Origin: Pseudomaricurvus sp965662505
GTDB lineage: Bacteria; Pseudomonadota; Gammaproteobacteria; Pseudomonadales; Cellvibrionaceae
Assembly: GCF_965662505.1 (NCBI RefSeq)
Contig: NZ_CBFIHX010000056.1
Location: 1 to 23,591, forward strand
Length of the DNA stretch: 23,591 nt
Reading direction: 5' to 3'
Positions within the stretch are counted from its first letter, which is position 1; every line of letters begins with the position of its first letter. Below the pieces are notes generated by a model that saw only the letters and a list, made by a program, of their open reading frames with translations, did no database searches and was not told the origin of the DNA. Made by a program: the position numbers and the translations under genes. Shown piece after piece: positions 21,519 through 23,591 of this stretch.

Positions 21519-22969
21519 GGTGTCTCTGTTTCTGGCAGAAGGTTTAGATAGTCCGCCATGATGTTAAATATCTGTGGCTGGGTCACCATTGACGGCACTC
21601 TGTCGACACCTTGCTGATTGCTGAATAATGGCACGTTCACCCCAGTATGATCTTCATAGGGGAAATCTTTGGTGGTGGCGTAGTTGATGGCCATGATCTG
21701 ATTTTCGGGAGTCTTGATACGGGCGATTTGACCTGGAGAGTACACGGCGACGCCGGATCCGCCATAAATACTGTGGTTGGGAATCAGCTGTGCGGCTTGA
21801 CCATGGTCTGCAGTGACTAAAATCAGCGTGTCAGGTTCTTTCTCTGCAAACGCCAGAGCGCTCTCCAGCGCCTCTTCCAGTTGTTCCAGTTCACCAATGC
21901 TGCCACAGGGATTGCGGCTGTGTGATTGCTTATCGATAGAAGCCGACTCCACCATCAGGAAAAAACCCTGTCCAGTTTGAGCCGATAAATGCCGAAGAGC
22001 AGTCTCGGTCATCTGTTTGAGTGCCGGAGTATCGCCAAATTCCGGGTTTCTTTCGCAGTGCATTGGTTCCGGCAGTTCGACACTGCCGAGCCGCCAATCG
22101 ACCTTGTTGAGCAGGCTCGGGTTGGGCTTTTCCGCACTGCGGCCCTTTTCACCTTGCCAGATAGTAGGCAGGGTTCCGGAGGCGAACAGCCCAAGCGCTT
22201 TTTTATCTGATGCCAGATTGGGGAGTTCTTCCAGCGATTTAATGACCTGATATCCATTGGATTCCGCCAGTTCAATCAAACCGTGAGATCCGCTTTCTGA
22301 TAATGTTTCAAAATGCTTGAGACCACCGCCGAGGACGATGTCCGTATTGCCAGTGACAATTTGCTGCGCGATTGATCCTAAGCCACCATTTGAAATCTTA
22401 TCATCGGCACAGGCAGAAACGTCGAGCCAGGACGGGTGATCGTCAGAAGGCTGCATCAGACTGGGGCTTTCACAGACTCGCGTTGTGACATGGCTAATAA
22501 ACGATGCAGGGGTCGCATCAGTGATGCTGGAAGTGGTGACAATACCGGTCGCATAGCCAGAGGCTTGGGCGAGTTCTGCGATGGTGGATAAATTTTGTCC
22601 ATCGCCGGCGTTGGTGGCAATCCGTCCGCGACTGGTGACAATACCTGTCGCAAGACTGGTCGCGGTGTTGGCGGAATCCGCCACATATATCGGTTTTTCC
22701 GGGTTGCTTTCATCGACCGTGAGTATCTGTGCGGTGCTGCGCAGAGGAAGCTCATCAAGCTGCAATTTGCCTTGGGCTCCTTTTAAATAGTTGCGGGCAA
22801 TAGTGATCTGATGATCATCCATACCATCGCCAATGATCAGAATGACATTGCGCTTGGTTGGCTCGGGAGGTGTGGCATTGTCCTCGGCCATAGCTGGATA
22901 AGCGGTGTTGATCAATGCACCGATACAAAGGCTAGTGCGCAATATGTGTGTCAAATGTCTTGTGAGCAT
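21515..22969 (-). CDS. phoA: Alkaline phosphatase, PhoA type
   Basis: A periplasmic or secreted phosphomonoesterase that frees phosphate from organic esters. The signal peptide ends at AMA|ED (28/29). Residues match the E. coli active site: Asp48 in IIGDGMDD, the nucleophile Ser99 in VADSANTATSLATG (E. coli Ser102), Asp151 and Thr153 in ITDATPASF, phosphate-binding Arg164 in HVTTRVC, and the metal block VESASIDKQSHSRNPCG with Asp-Lys-Gln as in E. coli. VTADHGQAAQLIP and YEDHTGVNVPLFS supply further metal ligands. The 484-residue length is usual. The ATG at 22969 has a good AAAGGA. I found no convincing Pho box upstream, only a 17-bp tandem repeat, so phosphate control is not shown. Confidence 0.95.
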   Translation of the reverse strand: MLTRHLTHILRTSLCIGALINTAYPAMAEDNATPPEPTKRNVILIIGDGMDDHQITIARNYLKGAQGKLQLDELPLRSTAQILTVDESNPEKPIYVADSANTATSLATGIVTSRGRIATNAGDGQNLSTIAELAQASGYATGIVTTSSITDATPASFISHVTTRVCESPSLMQPSDDHPSWLDVSACADDKISNGGLGSIAQQIVTGNTDIVLGGGLKHFETLSESGSHGLIELAESNGYQVIKSLEELPNLASDKKALGLFASGTLPTIWQGEKGRSAEKPNPSLLNKVDWRLGSVELPEPMHCERNPEFGDTPALKQMTETALRHLSAQTGQGFFLMVESASIDKQSHSRNPCGSIGELEQLEEALESALAFAEKEPDTLILVTADHGQAAQLIPNHSIYGGSGVAVYSPGQIARIKTPENQIMAINYATTKDFPYEDHTGVNVPLFSNQQGVDRVPSMVTQPQIFNIMADYLNLLPETETP

Positions 22970-23000
22970 AGATGTCCTTTGGTTTTTATCGTTGGCAGCA

Positions 23001-23050
23001 GAGTATTGCGCGTTTTGAGATTATGAGCGTATTGAGTATGTGAGCGTATT
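23001..23050. repeat. 17-bp tandem repeat upstream of the phosphatase gene
   Basis: GAGATTATGAGCGTATT (23017-23033) and GAGTATGTGAGCGTATT (23034-23050) are adjacent copies; a decayed copy, GAGTATTGCGCGTTTT, precedes them at 23001-23016. The array ends 32 bases from the phosphatase start codon, inside its promoter or 5' leader. Confidence 0.7.
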
Positions 23051-23220
23051 AAGAATATTAAGAGAGTGAATTCTATAGGTCTGCTATCTGCGAGAACAGA
23101 GCTTTGTTTTCTGTGGTGTCAGCGTAGAATACCCGGCATGTGGACAACGAACAATATTGATAAGTTGTCTGTGATTATTTGTTTTCAATTATCCCGATGA
23201 CCTAAACGGACGAGTGCTGC

Positions 23221-23591
23221 ATGACGACACCGCTACCCATTTTCGATGTGATTCCAGAGCTTAAATCAGCACTGAGAGCGGGTGATGAAGCGGTTCTTGA
23301 AGCGCCACCCGGGGCCGGCAAAACCACCCAGGTGCCTTTGTCGTTATTGGATGAACCCTGGATGCTGGGGCAAAAAATTTTGATGCTGGAACCCCGTCGT
23401 CTAGCGGCTCGGGCTGCAGCCGAGCGTTTGGCGCAGACTCTGAATGAGTCCGTCGGCGAGACTGTTGGTTATCGGGTGAGGCTGGACTCGAAGGTCGGAC
23501 CCAACACCCGAATCGAAGTAGTGACAGAAGGCGTTCTGAATCGTTTACTGCAATCGGATCCATCACTGGATGGCATTGGGTTACTGATATT
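23221..23591 (+). CDS. hrpB: ATP-dependent helicase HrpB (5' part only)
   Basis: About 123 codons of a DEAH-box helicase are visible before the window ends. Readable motifs are Walker A in APPGAGKTTQVP (residues 28-39), motif Ia MLEPRRLAARAAAERLA, and the TEGVLNRLLQSDPSLDGIGLLI block in two parts, just before the expected DEAH/DExH box. The opening LPIFDVIPELKSAL is characteristic of HrpB rather than HrpA. HrpB is a conserved proteobacterial helicase whose cellular substrate is unclear; pseudomonad homologues affect mRNA stability. The ATG at 23221 is chosen by family alignment; the ribosome site is weak. It is divergent from the phosphatase gene. Confidence 0.93.
   Translation, partial: MTTPLPIFDVIPELKSALRAGDEAVLEAPPGAGKTTQVPLSLLDEPWMLGQKILMLEPRRLAARAAAERLAQTLNESVGETVGYRVRLDSKVGPNTRIEVVTEGVLNRLLQSDPSLDGIGLLI

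Noticed and set aside
22970..23220. Pho box upstream of phoA
   Set aside because: I looked for paired CTGTCAT-like heptamers at 11-base spacing and found none that fit.

Overview
This window looks like chromosomal DNA of a free-living, probably marine or aquatic, gammaproteobacterium. The evidence is a conserved gene block (YciI, a small membrane protein, RNase AM/TrpH, YciO, ScpA, ScpB, RluB), a YeeN-type YebC protein and a TIGR04211 SH3 protein. A secreted GH43 arabinanase with a ricin-type lectin domain would suit the polysaccharide-degrading Cellvibrionales and their relatives. The genus cannot be fixed from sequence alone. I see no tRNA, rRNA, insertion sequence, phage gene or CRISPR array.

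Layout. At 1-3450, minus-strand genes encode a Bacteroidetes-like PdxJ (cut by the window edge), an exported cyclophilin, an SH3/coiled-coil membrane protein, YciI and a VC0807-type membrane protein. At 3554-8535 a plus-strand series carries RNase AM, YciO, the condensin partners ScpA and ScpB, and the pseudouridine synthase RluB, closed by a strong terminator. At 8605-14489 lie an HPP-family membrane protein, a secreted arabinan-degrading enzyme, a YeeN-like protein, a membrane metal-dependent hydrolase split by an in-frame amber codon, and an XRE/MmyB-like regulator. At 14741-19326 a plus-strand operon encodes acyl-CoA dehydrogenase, MaoC hydratase, an SDR resembling the dehydrogenase domain of peroxisomal multifunctional enzyme 2 (MFE-2), and a thiolase, ending in a perfect terminator. 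At 19503-23591 are an HSL-family esterase, an orphan solute-binding protein, a PhoA-type alkaline phosphatase on the opposite strand, and the start of the helicase gene hrpB.

How the genes work together. The four-gene operon contains every step of one beta-oxidation turn, apparently through the (R)-3-hydroxyacyl-CoA isomer as in peroxisomes. The regulator is transcribed divergently from it, and a 15-bp palindrome lies between them. The neighbouring esterase could release acyl groups. ScpA and ScpB act with SMC in chromosome segregation, and both carry unusual acidic low-complexity extensions.

Two other signals stand out. Many intergenic regions hold short degenerate tandem repeats with unrelated units (19, 11, 16, 17 and 16 bp), and scpB holds an in-frame 18-bp array. 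Several control regions also have precise palindromes or hairpins, most notably a nested hairpin before the RNase AM gene and a small Arg/Pro-rich leader ORF plus hairpin before the solute-binding protein.
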